From FEN-1297 sp963834015 (GTDB lineage: Bacteria; Bacteroidota; Ignavibacteria; Ignavibacteriales; Ignavibacteriaceae), in NCBI GenBank assembly GCA_963834015.1, contig CAWIAG010000002.1, positions 310,001-374,000 on the forward strand: a stretch of 64,000 bases of DNA, given 5' to 3'. Numbering within the stretch: the first letter of the stretch is position 1; every line of letters starts with the position of its first letter. The position numbers and the translations under genes are program-made. Of the stretch, positions 44,771 to 54,299 are shown piece by piece. The notes below the pieces were generated by a model, which was not told where the DNA came from, did not search any database, and saw only the letters and a program-made list of their open reading frames with translations.

Positions 44771-45526
44771 TTAATTCCTATAAATTTCTACTGGTGTTTT
44801 ATAACCTAAAGCCTGATGACTTCTTTCATTGTTATAAAAGTTAAAATATTTTCTAAGTCCTTCATATAGTTCAGGGAAACTTTGGTATTCTTTCAAGTAA
44901 ATATCTTCATACTTAAGACTTCTCCATAATCGTTCAATGAAAATATTATCTAAAGCTCTACCTTTTGAATCCATGCTTAGCCTTATATTATTGTCCAGTA
45001 CTTTATTAACAAAACTTAAGCTCGTAAACTGGCTGCCCTGATCTGTATTGAATATTTCCGGTTTACCTGACCTTAATGCCTTATCAAGAGCGTTAAGACA
45101 GAAATAAACATCAAGAGTATTTGATATCTCCCAAGAAAGCACATATCTGCTGAACCAGTCAATTACGGCCACAAGATAAGCAAAGCCCTTATACATTGGG
45201 ATATATGTTATATCAGTACTCCAGACCTGATCTGTTTCTGTGATGTCTATATTCCTTAAAAGATATGGAAATACATGATGATCTTTGTTGTGTTTACTAA
45301 GATTTCTTTTCGGTATAAGTGCCTGTATTCCCATCAATTGCATCAATCTCCATATCCGTTTATGGTTATAAATCATTCCCATTTTTCTGAATTCATCAGT
45401 TATTTTTCTAACTCCATAAAATGGATATTTTGTATAAATTTTATCTATCCGGTTCATTATTTCGAGTTCTGCAGCCGTTACTCCTAATGGATGGCTGTAA
45501 TAGCTCGAACGGGGTAATTTTATCAA
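44771..45526 (-). CDS. IS3-family transposase OrfB (integrase domain)
   Basis: A 251-residue rve-type catalytic domain. The DDE set is Asp in VWSTDITYIPMYKG, Asp in FNTDQGSQFTSLSF and Glu in FIERLWRSLKYED. HTH_21-type residues (INRIDKIYTKYPFYGVRKI-like) precede it, and ERSHQALGYKTPVEIYRN ends it. The frame is open upstream to the A-run in orfA (45607-45615), so it is normally made as an OrfAB fusion. The frame relation seen here needs a +1 shift (or one A fewer), not the usual -1. The listed start is only the first possible TTG. Confidence 0.88.
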   Translation of the reverse strand: MIKLPRSSYYSHPLGVTAAELEIMNRIDKIYTKYPFYGVRKITDEFRKMGMIYNHKRIWRLMQLMGIQALIPKRNLSKHNKDHHVFPYLLRNIDITETDQVWSTDITYIPMYKGFAYLVAVIDWFSRYVLSWEISNTLDVYFCLNALDKALRSGKPEIFNTDQGSQFTSLSFVNKVLDNNIRLSMDSKGRALDNIFIERLWRSLKYEDIYLKEYQSFPELYEGLRKYFNFYNNERSHQALGYKTPVEIYRN

Positions 45527-45587
45527 AGAACACTGCTCAGTTATGCTGAGATGATCATAATCATGGTCTATTAACTCTTTGAGATCT

Positions 45588-45878
45588 TTAACTGAATGGC
45601 TCGTACTTTTTTTTTAACCACTCAAGTTCTACTTGCTGTTTACCTATCTGCCGGTAGAGCTGCTCTGTTAAGTCAGTGCTTCCATCTGTTTTTGGTCCCC
45701 TTGGATTATCAAAAATACCAGGAAGATTTTCTAACAACTGTTTTTTCCAATTGCTAATCTGGTTCGGATGAACTTTATATTCCTTTGCAATTTCATTTAT
45801 GCTGCTGTACCCCTTGATTGCTTCCAAGGCTATTTTTGCTTTTAGTTCGGCACTATAGTTTTTTCTCTTTCCAGACAT
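45588..45878 (-). CDS. IS3-family transposase OrfA (DNA-binding)
   Basis: A 96-residue HTH_Tnp_1 protein: KRKNYSAELKAKIALEAIKG, then SINEIAKEYKVHPNQISNWK and a leucine-containing coiled tail QLYRQIGKQQVELEWLKKK. It ends just after a nine-A run that in this family promotes frameshifting into orfB. Confidence 0.88.
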   Translation of the reverse strand: MSGKRKNYSAELKAKIALEAIKGYSSINEIAKEYKVHPNQISNWKKQLLENLPGIFDNPRGPKTDGSTDLTEQLYRQIGKQQVELEWLKKKYEPFS

Positions 45879-47105
45879 TTTAAGCTCCTTTCGCTTATTA
45901 TAATTTAAGTATTTTCCACCTTAAATTATTGTCCAGTTTTTGGGGTACATCATAATATGTGGTAAGTAATTATTCCCTTCCGCATTGGATAAATTTATAG
46001 TAGTGTCAATATAATATTCTGTTTTCAAAAATATTTGTACATTATTTTTTACTGAATCTGACGTATAAACTATAAAGAAGGGGGTTACATAAGTGGAAAT
46101 TTTAGTTATTAGGGAATATGCAAAAATTACAGGGTTTTCACAATTATATGAAAGATTATCTGTTGTATCAAGCCAAACTAAACTCTCAACTATCTTCCAT
46201 ACTCCATTTTCAAATTCCTGGTAAACTACTGAAATACCGTCCGGGTCTATGGCAGGATTAATGTTGTTTCCACTTTTAGATACTTTAATAAATTTCCATT
46301 CGGAACCTGAGTAATAATTATACATATAATTTGCTTCATAAATTTGTGTATTTCCGGCCGGCCCTTTTTCATAAATAATATTTGGATAATCATCTGAAAA
46401 TTTAGAAATTTTAGGATTTGAGCAATCTAAGGTATCTAGAATAATTGGTTTTGCATTTATAGAATCAAGATTTTTATAAATTAAATTTCCATTTTGTATC
46501 CAGGCAATATAGGCCGAATTCAGCACAGGATTAATGTTATCCTCTAAAGAGTCAGTTAATGGAACTATAGTAGTTAACGAGTCATTTAGATATTCTCTCA
46601 ATAGTATTTACCAATGATCATTGATTAATGTTTGCCATGCTATTCTAACATTATTAACATTAGCAGAGTTAATAAAAGCAATACTCGGATTTGCAATCTG
46701 CCCTGTATCAGAAAATACTACAATGTTTTTATCGGAATCAGGGGTTGTTTGCCTCAAAAATAATGTGTAAACAGAATCCTGTTGATTTACCCAGCAGATG
46801 AATGAAGACTTTTCAGTAGTATAATAATATGAATTATATAAGACATCCATATTAGAATTATTGCCTGGTATAGTTATAAAAGGAGTAGTAGTAATAGGAG
46901 GAAACTTTAAATATTGTACAAAAATCGAATTAGAAAATAGAGATGTAACAAAAAGAATTAAACTTAAGAAATACCCTTTCATATTAACCCCCGTTAAATT
47001 GTTGGTAAAATTTAATAAACTATTATTTCAAATTCTAAATATTTTAAATTCTTAACCAGAAATAAAATTCTTATTAAATTATCAATTAATAAAAATTTTG
47101 GGAAT

Positions 47106-47134
47106 GTGATACTCACCTTCAAGGTGAGTATCAC
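47106..47134. terminator. palindrome behind the intact T9SS gene
   Basis: Perfect 14-bp arms (47106-47119 and 47121-47134) around one C, 44 bases past the stop of the minus-strand gene. It has the same arm sequence as the palindrome at 44202-44236. Confidence 0.75.
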
Positions 47135-47177
47135 TTAATTTTAATTTGTATTTATATTGATACGGGTTTTATTAAAA

Positions 47178-48569
47178 TCATTTTAAATACAACATCTTCT
47201 TAGTAAGAGTATTATTACCTGCTTTTAACCGGTAGAAATACACACCCGAAGCTAAACCACCCTTAAAGGAACTTCCACTTGCGTCGAATATTATCGAATG
47301 TTCACCAGCATTCTGATATTCATTTACAAGTGTGGCAATCTCATTCCCAAGTATATCGTAGATCTTCAAAGTGACCAGGCTGTTATTTGCCAATTGCCAG
47401 CTTATTACGGTCGAAGGATTAAAAGGATTCGGATAGTTCTGGTTCAAAATAAAATTTTTTGTTAAAAACGGAGGAACTTTGATTAAACCAATAGCCGGAA
47501 TAAATTTTGAATATCCTCTCCAAATGTCTTCTTTGCCGTTTTGATTATGTATCCAGTAAATTGCTATATAGGTCGTATCCTGCAATTCAAAAAAAGAAAT
47601 AGTTGGTAAATAATTATCGCCGTCAGCATTTGAGATATTAAAAGCTGTGTTAAAAGTATAGAAAATTATTTGTCTGTTATTTCTTAAAGAATCCGAATCA
47701 TAAACAACAAAAAATGGGGGAGTCGTCGTATTAGATAGTTTCGCCGGTACAGGATATGAATAGCTTACAGGATTTTCAAAATCATAAGAAATATTTTTGG
47801 TAGTATCACCTTCCAGATAAACGACCTTCCATACACTATTCACAAACGTCTGATATGATATAGAACCATCCAGCCCAAATCTCGGATTTATATTGTTCCC
47901 GCCTTTAGAGATTTTATTGTATGACCATACCGGGCTTGAATTGTAGGAATAACTAAGAAACACTTCCATAACTTGTTCTTTCCCCTCACTTCCTTTTTCA
48001 TATACAATATCGGGGTAAGCGCCAAAATACTTATATACATTTGGATTTGAACAATTTGCATTGTCCAATATATTGGGTACTGCATTTAAAGAATCAAAAT
48101 ATTTATAGATTAAATTTCCATTTTGTATCCAGGCAACTATACTTAAACTTATGGAAGGATTAATGTTATCAGCTAATGAATCTGTTATTGAAATTATACC
48201 GGATAACGAATCATTCACATATTCCCTTGATAATATTTGCCAATGATTATTTATATATCTTTGCCATGCAATTCTAACATTGTAATAATTTGTTGAATTA
48301 ATGTAACAAATACTTGGATTTGCTATTTGACCGGTATCTGAAAATACAACTATATTTTTACCCGAATCAGGACTTGTTTGTCTCATATACAATGTATAAA
48401 CTGAATCAACCTCGTTTACCCAGCAAATAAATGAATTTCGAACAACATCAAGGTTTGTATTGTTGCCGGGCAAAGTTATATAAGGAGTAGTTGTAAATGT
48501 TTGTGAGAATAAAGGACTTGAAGATAAAAGCAAAACAATAAGAATTAAACTTAAAGAACACCTTTTCAT
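47178..48569 (-). CDS. T9SS-exported surface protein (intact paralogue)
   Basis: A 463-residue secreted protein. A signal peptide (to about residue 22, LLSSSPLFSQ) is followed by beta-propeller-like repeats with recurring N-x-S-x-C-W-V-N, IAW and IVYEKG elements. A C-terminal type A sorting domain spans about residues 385-463: NQNYPNPFNPSTVISWQLAN, GNEIATLVNEYQNAGEH and ASGVYFYRLKAGN. T9SS would move it across the outer membrane and anchor or release it. Its binding target is unknown. A broken tandem copy lies directly downstream. Confidence 0.88.
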   Translation of the reverse strand: MKRCSLSLILIVLLLSSSPLFSQTFTTTPYITLPGNNTNLDVVRNSFICWVNEVDSVYTLYMRQTSPDSGKNIVVFSDTGQIANPSICYINSTNYYNVRIAWQRYINNHWQILSREYVNDSLSGIISITDSLADNINPSISLSIVAWIQNGNLIYKYFDSLNAVPNILDNANCSNPNVYKYFGAYPDIVYEKGSEGKEQVMEVFLSYSYNSSPVWSYNKISKGGNNINPRFGLDGSISYQTFVNSVWKVVYLEGDTTKNISYDFENPVSYSYPVPAKLSNTTTPPFFVVYDSDSLRNNRQIIFYTFNTAFNISNADGDNYLPTISFFELQDTTYIAIYWIHNQNGKEDIWRGYSKFIPAIGLIKVPPFLTKNFILNQNYPNPFNPSTVISWQLANNSLVTLKIYDILGNEIATLVNEYQNAGEHSIIFDASGSSFKGGLASGVYFYRLKAGNNTLTKKMLYLK

Positions 48570-48688
48570 ATCAACCCCCGTAAAGTGATTGGTAGAATTT
48601 AAGAAATTATTATCTCAAATTCTATATATCAGATCTCTCCGCATAAAAATCTGATTCTATTGAGATTCATACAATTAACATGTTTAGG

Positions 48689-49351
48689 TTAAGTTCTTGC
48701 AAGTAACTTAATATCTTTTACTTCCAATATTTGTTTTGAGTATCCCTTTAGTACAGCGTTAATCATTGCAAGCCCAACTTCACGTATTGTGCTTACCTGG
48801 CCTGGAATTACCAATCGAAGTAACGGATACAACAAATTAACAAACTTGTAATAGCTTTTGATATTTTTCTGCCCGGGTGAGGGCTTCATAAATCCGGGAC
48901 GGAAATTGTAAACCTTTTTAAAAGGCAATTTCATAAGAGTATTTTCTGTTTTACCTTTAACTCTTGCCCACATAATCTTTCCTTTTTCAGAACTGTCAGT
49001 CAGGCCGCCGGATATATGGTTGAAAATCATATTAGGATTAAGACTTGCAAGTTTTTTAGCAAAGTGCATTGTTGTATCATAAGTAATATAGCTGTATTCG
49101 GCCTCATTCATTCCTCTTGAACTTATTCCTGCACAATAAAAGCAGGCATCGTAGCCCGTTAACTGATCATCAATACCATCCAACTTTAAAAAATCCGGGA
49201 CAATAATTTGTTTCAGCTTTGGATGTTCAGCACTATATGATTTACGACTTATGATAAGTACTTGTTTTACAATAGGGTAAGCCAGGCATTCAAACAATAC
49301 TCCTTCGCCTACAAATCCGGTTGCGCCTGTAATGATAACTTTTATTCCCAA
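48689..49351 (-). CDS. NAD(P)-binding short-chain epimerase-like protein
   Basis: A 220-residue atypical SDR with an N-terminal GATGFVGEG nucleotide motif, the conserved DACFYCAGIS strand end and FRPGFMKPSPGQK near residue 150. No YxxxK pair is clear, so it is closer to NmrA/YtfG-like NAD(P)-binding proteins than to sugar epimerases. The substrate is unknown. Confidence 0.8.
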   Translation of the reverse strand: MGIKVIITGATGFVGEGVLFECLAYPIVKQVLIISRKSYSAEHPKLKQIIVPDFLKLDGIDDQLTGYDACFYCAGISSRGMNEAEYSYITYDTTMHFAKKLASLNPNMIFNHISGGLTDSSEKGKIMWARVKGKTENTLMKLPFKKVYNFRPGFMKPSPGQKNIKSYYKFVNLLYPLLRLVIPGQVSTIREVGLAMINAVLKGYSKQILEVKDIKLLART

Positions 49352-49462
49352 AATCTTAAATATCCTGTTCTTTTAAATATTAAGATGAAATTTACTAAAG
49401 TTAATATAGATTACATAAATTTTGAGTAGACTACCCTTTTGCTGTTGTTTCAGTAAATATTT

Positions 49463-49487
49463 TAAAGCCGGGCTTTAGCCCGGCCTT
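49463..49487 (-). terminator. acs terminator
   Basis: A GC-rich GCCGGGCT/AGCCCGGC stem just past the acs stop is followed on the minus strand by TTTAAAATATTT. Confidence 0.8.
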
Positions 49488-49491
49488 GAAC

Positions 49492-51381
49492 TTATTCTTC
49501 AAGTGTTGAAATATTACCCGGATCCAGACCGAGAGCTTTTGCTTTAAGAACACGGCGCATAATTTTTCCGCTGCGAGTCTTAGGTAACGAATCAACAAAT
49601 TCTATGCTTTCAGGTTTTGCGATAGGGCCAACTTCGTGCCCGACATGCTGACGAAGCTCTTCTGCCAGTTTATCACTTTTTTCATAACCGGCTTTAAGAA
49701 TTACATAAGTATAAATAGCATTTCCTTTTACATCATGAGGAAGGCCTATTGCAGCAGCTTCCGCTACCATATGGTGACTTACTAAAGCGCTTTCGATCTC
49801 TGCAGTACCCAACCTGTAACCCGAAACTTTAATTACATCATCTACCCTGCCTATAATCCAATAATATCCATCTTCATCACGGCGGGCAGAATCCCCGGTT
49901 AAATAGTAACCCGGAAATCTACTCCAGTACTGTTGTACATATCTGTCTGGATCATTATAAAGTGTTCTCACCATCGCAGGCCATGGAGTTTTTATTACCA
50001 AAAATCCTTCTTCATTTGCTTTTACGGGCTTTCCGTTTTCATCCAGAATATCCATCTGAACTCCCGGGAAAGGTTTTGTTCCGGATCCGGGTTTTAAAGG
50101 CATACAAGGAATTGGTGTAACCATGAACATACCTGTTTCAGTCTGCCACCAGGTATCCATAATTGGGCATTTTTCTTTACCGATAACTCTATGATACCAC
50201 CTCCATGCTTCAGGATTTATCGGTTCGCCAACGCTCCCCAATAATCTTAAAGTAGACAAATCATGCCTGTTGGGCCACGCTTCCCCAAAACGCATTAATC
50301 CCCGGATAGCAGTTGGTGCAGTGTATAAAATGTTAATGCCGTATTTTTCAATCATCTGCCACCAGCGGTTTGGATACGGATGTGTAGGAGCGCCTTCATA
50401 CATAAAAGATGTAGCTCCATTCAGCAGAGGGCCGTAAACTATATAGCTATGCCCGGTAATCCAGCCCGGATCAGCAGCGCACCAATACCTGTCTTCTTCA
50501 TGAATATCAAAAACATATTTTAAAGTAGAATAGACGCCTACCATATAACCGCCGTGTGTATGCAGGATGGCTTTAGGTTTTCCCGTAGTACCGGAAGTAT
50601 AAAGCATGAACAAAGGATCTTCAGCATCAACAATTTCTATATTACAATTACTGTTTGCTATTGGAAGCGCCATAAGTTCATGGTACCACATATCGCGCCC
50701 GGCCTCCATATTAATCGGCTCGCCTGTTCGTTTAACTACAAGTACACTTTCAACAGTAGCAGCTCTTTGTAATGCTTCATCGGCAATTTTCTTTAATTGA
50801 ACTACTTTTCCTCTCTGATAAGCGCCGTCTGCAACAATAAGTACTTTAGACTGACTGTCTTCAAGTCTTTCATGTAATGATTCCACAGAAAATCCGCCAT
50901 ATACTACCGAATGAATTGCACCTATCCTTGCGCAGGCCAGCATTCCAATAATAAGTTCGGGGACTCTTCCCATATAAAGAGTAACCCTGTCGCCTTTTTG
51001 AACTCCGAGGCTTTTCAATACATTAGCAAACTTGCATGTTTCCCTTCGAAGTGAAAAATAGGAAAATGATCTGAATTCACCGCTTTCACCTTCCCATATT
51101 AGTGCCAGCTTATTTCTGCGGTAGGTACTAACATGTACATCAAGGCAATTGTATGCGATATTTGTTTTACCGCCTGTGAACCATTTATAAAAAGGTTTTT
51201 TTGAATCATCCAAAACCTTATCCCATTTTTTAAACCAATGCAGTTCACTTGCCTCTTTAGCCCAGAATCCTTCCAGGTCTTCTGAGGCAAATTTATACAA
51301 CTCATCGCATTTAGCATGAGCGTGCTGAATCACTTCTTTTGACGGGTAATAAACTTCGCCGGACAACTGTTTATCAGACAT
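49492..51381 (-). CDS. acs: acetyl-CoA synthetase
   Basis: A 629-residue AMP-forming enzyme that turns acetate, ATP and CoA into acetyl-CoA. The P-loop YTSGTTGKPKAILHTHGG, the DTWWQTETG acetate-pocket region, the hinge TGDSARRDEDGYYWIIGR and VDDVIKVSGYRLG, and the acylated lysine Lys606 in KTRSGKIMRRVLK are seen. The lysine context suggests control by reversible acetylation. It stands alone. With the CoA transferase (18.6 kb) and pckA it supports growth on acetate. Confidence 0.97.
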   Translation of the reverse strand: MSDKQLSGEVYYPSKEVIQHAHAKCDELYKFASEDLEGFWAKEASELHWFKKWDKVLDDSKKPFYKWFTGGKTNIAYNCLDVHVSTYRRNKLALIWEGESGEFRSFSYFSLRRETCKFANVLKSLGVQKGDRVTLYMGRVPELIIGMLACARIGAIHSVVYGGFSVESLHERLEDSQSKVLIVADGAYQRGKVVQLKKIADEALQRAATVESVLVVKRTGEPINMEAGRDMWYHELMALPIANSNCNIEIVDAEDPLFMLYTSGTTGKPKAILHTHGGYMVGVYSTLKYVFDIHEEDRYWCAADPGWITGHSYIVYGPLLNGATSFMYEGAPTHPYPNRWWQMIEKYGINILYTAPTAIRGLMRFGEAWPNRHDLSTLRLLGSVGEPINPEAWRWYHRVIGKEKCPIMDTWWQTETGMFMVTPIPCMPLKPGSGTKPFPGVQMDILDENGKPVKANEEGFLVIKTPWPAMVRTLYNDPDRYVQQYWSRFPGYYLTGDSARRDEDGYYWIIGRVDDVIKVSGYRLGTAEIESALVSHHMVAEAAAIGLPHDVKGNAIYTYVILKAGYEKSDKLAEELRQHVGHEVGPIAKPESIEFVDSLPKTRSGKIMRRVLKAKALGLDPGNISTLEE

Positions 51382-51925
51382 CGAATTTTTTCCCTTCGAG
51401 TTAATTTATATGTAATTATTTAAGGTAATTTTCCGCTGAATTGAATTGTTTATAAGGAATGAAATTAAAATAACTTGTACTTATAATCAACGGGAGCAAA
51501 GTGTGAGTCGTAAGGGATCACACCAACAACCTATGGACAAAAACCTGCTAAATATCGTTACAATCATTTTATTAACTGAAGTTATAAAAATAATATTTAA
51601 AGTAGCCCCGGCTTTTAACAGAGCCTGTCCCGATTCTTTATCGGGAGGGTTAGGCGAATCGCGAAACTTTTTTTCCCATCTCTTGAAAGAGAGAGCTTGT
51701 CCCAATGGGAGACAAGGGGTAAGTTCTTCTGAGAGACCCCCGACATTGACGGCTCATTTTTTTTACATTTAATTAGATCTGCAACATTCTCTACCGTCAG
51801 GATTGGAGACTGCATAATAAAATTTTTAATATCTGAACAACTTCAGTTATTAGGCCTATAATCCTGCTCCTTGCTTCCCTTACTTTTTTTACATAAGTTT
51901 AATTTAAAAATCTATTTGAGGGATA
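51382..51925. other. 544-base gap with decayed dispersed repeats
   Basis: It carries a palindrome TCCCGAT-TCTTT-ATCGGGA (51628-51646) and further short inverted repeats (GAGCTTGTCCC with GGGAGACAAGG near 51695). Small frames here run on both strands without ribosome sites and are not genes. The palindrome resembles the anticodon-like hairpins of the tRNA units, where the IS4-type elements are inserted. Confidence 0.6.
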
Positions 51926-53206
51926 ATGATGATTAAATATACTTCCCTTCTGTTTCTTATATTTTTATCCTTTCCGTTATACAGCCAGACAAGGAACGTT
52001 TCCGTAATCACTCTGGAAGGAGCAATTAACCCGGCAGCCTCGGATTATATAAAGTATGGAATTGAGCAAGCCGTGAAAAACAACTCTGAGTGCTTGATTC
52101 TGCGGCTTAATACACCCGGCGGATTATTAGAATCAACCAGGAATATTGTTTCCTCAATACTACTATCACCTGTCCCCGTAGTTGTCTATGTATCTCCGCC
52201 CGGAGCAAGAGCGGCATCTGCAGGAGTATTTATTACACTTTCTGCACAAATAGCGGCAATGGCTCCTGGAACAAATATCGGGGCTGCGCACCCCGTATCT
52301 TTACAGGGACAAATGGATTCAACTATGACTGAGAAAGCCACAAATGACGCCGCTGCATTTATAAGATCAATCAGTGAAAAACGAAAAAGAAACATCCAAT
52401 GGGCTGAAGAAGCCGTTAGAAAGAGCATTTCAATAACCGAAACCGAAGCGCTGAATCAAAATGTAATCGATTTGATTTCTCCAAATTTAATTGATCTGCT
52501 TAACAAAATAGATTTAAAAGAAGTTCAGACCAGCCGGGGAACGGTTGTGCTGCAGACAAAAAATGCAACACTAAATTATCTGGATATGAGTTTTCAGGAA
52601 AACCTTCTGAGTATATTAAGCGATCCCAATATTGCTTACATTTTATTTATGCTTGGTTTATACGGTCTGCTGTTCGAACTTTATAACCCCGGTTTAATAT
52701 TCCCGGGTATAGTCGGCGTAATATGTTTGGTACTTGCATTTTACACTATGTCCACTTTGCCGATCAATTATGCCGGTTTAATACTAATTATTTTTGCAAT
52801 TATTCTTTTTGTCCTGGAGATAAAAATTATCAGCCATGGATTATTAACGGCAGGAGGAATAGTATCATTAATCTTAGGGTCTCTTATGCTTATAAATAAC
52901 GAATCTTCACTGGAAGTAGTTAATATATCATGGGAAGTAATCGCACTGGTTACAATCCTTACATTACTCTTCTTCTTTTTTGCAATCGGCCTTGGAATAA
53001 AAGCTCTGAAAAGAAAACCTGTCACCGGCCCTCAGGGGCTTATAAACGAGATTGGCGAAGCAATATCAGATATAGAAAGCGGCGGACAGGTAAAAGTGCA
53101 CGGTGAAATTTGGAAAGCTGAAAGCGCGGCAGGGACTATTCCCAAGGGCAGTAAAATAATTGTAACCGGAATTTCGAATTTAAAGTTAACAATACGAAAA
53201 CTCTGA
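51926..53206 (+). CDS. NfeD family membrane serine protease
   Basis: A 426-residue protein. A signal peptide or anchor is followed by a ClpP/crotonase-fold protease domain (LNTPGGLLESTRNI, catalytic-type Ser in ARAASAGVF, Lys-bearing helix RKRNIQWAEEAVRKSISIT). Four to five membrane helices (about 220-350) and a C-terminal OB-type NfeD domain (GLINEIGEAISDIESGGQVK) complete it. The long NfeD type cleaves stomatin-like partners; the slipin gene follows 45 bases downstream in the same direction. The pair is thought to act in membrane quality control. Confidence 0.92.
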   Translation: MMIKYTSLLFLIFLSFPLYSQTRNVSVITLEGAINPAASDYIKYGIEQAVKNNSECLILRLNTPGGLLESTRNIVSSILLSPVPVVVYVSPPGARAASAGVFITLSAQIAAMAPGTNIGAAHPVSLQGQMDSTMTEKATNDAAAFIRSISEKRKRNIQWAEEAVRKSISITETEALNQNVIDLISPNLIDLLNKIDLKEVQTSRGTVVLQTKNATLNYLDMSFQENLLSILSDPNIAYILFMLGLYGLLFELYNPGLIFPGIVGVICLVLAFYTMSTLPINYAGLILIIFAIILFVLEIKIISHGLLTAGGIVSLILGSLMLINNESSLEVVNISWEVIALVTILTLLFFFFAIGLGIKALKRKPVTGPQGLINEIGEAISDIESGGQVKVHGEIWKAESAAGTIPKGSKIIVTGISNLKLTIRKL

Positions 53207-53251
53207 TTAATCATCAGTTAATACAAGCTATAAACATACAAGGAGGAAACT

Positions 53252-54013
53252 ATGCAGGATGTTGCGGTCTATTTTTTTATAATACTTTTGTTCGTAATTA
53301 TTATCCTATCCAATTCGATAAAGATATTGCGGGAATATGAGCGCGGGGTTGTTTTCCGGTTAGGGAGGCTGATAGGTGCAAAAGGCCCCGGAATTGTTTT
53401 TTTAATTCCTATGGTTGATAAATTAGTTAAGGTAAGCCTGCGTACTATAGTAATGGATGTACCTCCGCAGGATATTATTACAAAGGACAACGTAAGTTTA
53501 AAAGTAAATGCAGTTGTTTATTTTCGCGTGGTACAGGCAGAGAAAGCTGTTGTTGACGTTGCAGATTATTTATCCGCAACTTCGCAAATTTCTCAAACTA
53601 CTCTACGTAGTATTTTGGGACAATCAACACTTGATGAACTGCTTGCATCACGGGATAAAATAAACCACGAACTGCAGCAGATTATTGATGAACAGACGGA
53701 ACCGTGGGGCGTAAAAGTTACGACGGTAGAAGTGAAACAGGTGGATTTACCGCCGGAAATGCAGAGAGCAATAGCAATACAAGCACAGGCGGAACGGGAA
53801 AGACGAGCAAAGATAATTCATGCGGAAGGTGAATTCCAGGCAAGTCAAAAACTTTCTGAAGCAGCGGAAGTAATTGGTAAATATCCTGTTGCAATTCAAT
53901 TGCGTTTTTTGCAAACGCTTACTGAAATTTCTTCAGATAAGAATTCAACAATCATTTTCCCCGTCCCCATTGATTTACTTGCCCCTTTCATGGATAAACT
54001 GAAGAAAGAATAA
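53252..54013 (+). CDS. slipin / stomatin-like SPFH protein
   Basis: A 253-residue SPFH (band 7) protein. An N-terminal membrane segment (residues about 5-25) is followed by REYERGVVFRLGRLIGAKGP, the SPFH core with DVPPQDIITKDNVSLKVNAV and the helical tail MQRAIAIQAQAERERRAKII. Slipins form oligomeric membrane scaffolds, and partner with the NfeD protease encoded just upstream. A strong AAGGAGG ribosome site precedes the ATG, and a 16-bp hairpin follows the stop. Confidence 0.95.
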   Translation: MQDVAVYFFIILLFVIIILSNSIKILREYERGVVFRLGRLIGAKGPGIVFLIPMVDKLVKVSLRTIVMDVPPQDIITKDNVSLKVNAVVYFRVVQAEKAVVDVADYLSATSQISQTTLRSILGQSTLDELLASRDKINHELQQIIDEQTEPWGVKVTTVEVKQVDLPPEMQRAIAIQAQAERERRAKIIHAEGEFQASQKLSEAAEVIGKYPVAIQLRFLQTLTEISSDKNSTIIFPVPIDLLAPFMDKLKKE

Positions 54014-54019
54014 AATATT

Positions 54020-54055
54020 AATGTGAGGTTCACTTTCATAAGTGAGCCTCACATT
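54020..54055 (+). terminator. nfeD-slipin operon terminator
   Basis: A 16-bp stem (one G-U pair) and TCAT loop lie 6 bases after the slipin stop. The arm is partly repeated (AGCCTCACATT) 10 bases on, followed by ATTTTTT. Confidence 0.8.
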
Positions 54056-54299
54056 AAACGTTAGCCTCACATTATTTTTTCGCATGTAAAGACAGCCCGC
54101 TTGTCTTGGCCATGTAGCTTTAATTTTTTTTCTTTTGTATTTTCTACTAATATGTCGTCCCTATGCATCGGAACTTAGTACAGTATTTCAGGAACCGCAG
54201 AGCGGTGAAATGCTTGTAGTAATTAATAAATAAAAAATATATTTGAGTTTCGATTCATCGGGACGACATAGAGGATCCCCGTATCATATCAAATATAAA

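Larger units (their letters stand above)
44706..45949 (-). mobile_element. IS3-type insertion sequence
   Basis: About 1244 bp with imperfect terminal inverted repeats starting TGTACCCC and sharing GGACA and TTAAGGTG further in. It carries overlapping orfA and orfB on the minus strand. It lies inside the T9SS protein gene. A target duplication could not be defined with confidence. Confidence 0.88.
44277..46982 (-). pseudogene. T9SS-exported protein gene, broken by a stop codon and an IS3-type element
   Basis: This is the paralogue of the intact gene at 47178-48569. The N-terminal part (46982 down to 45950) has a signal peptide and the repeats seen in the paralogue, but the CAA codon for Gln in the paralogue's NHWQILSREY is TAA here (46608-46610), and the frame then continues unchanged. 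An IS3-type element (44706-45949) interrupts it further down. The C-terminal part (44705 to 44277) keeps the frame and ends in the T9SS sorting domain NQNYPNPFNPSTVISWQLAK. The protein cannot be made whole. Confidence 0.9.

Noticed and set aside
44706..45949. Target-site duplication of the IS3-type element
   Set aside because: ATATG occurs on both sides but not directly abutting the TGTACCCC ends, so it cannot be claimed as a duplication.
51446..51772. 108-codon plus-strand frame
   Set aside because: It is made of inverted-repeat debris with overlapping frames on both strands and no ribosome site.
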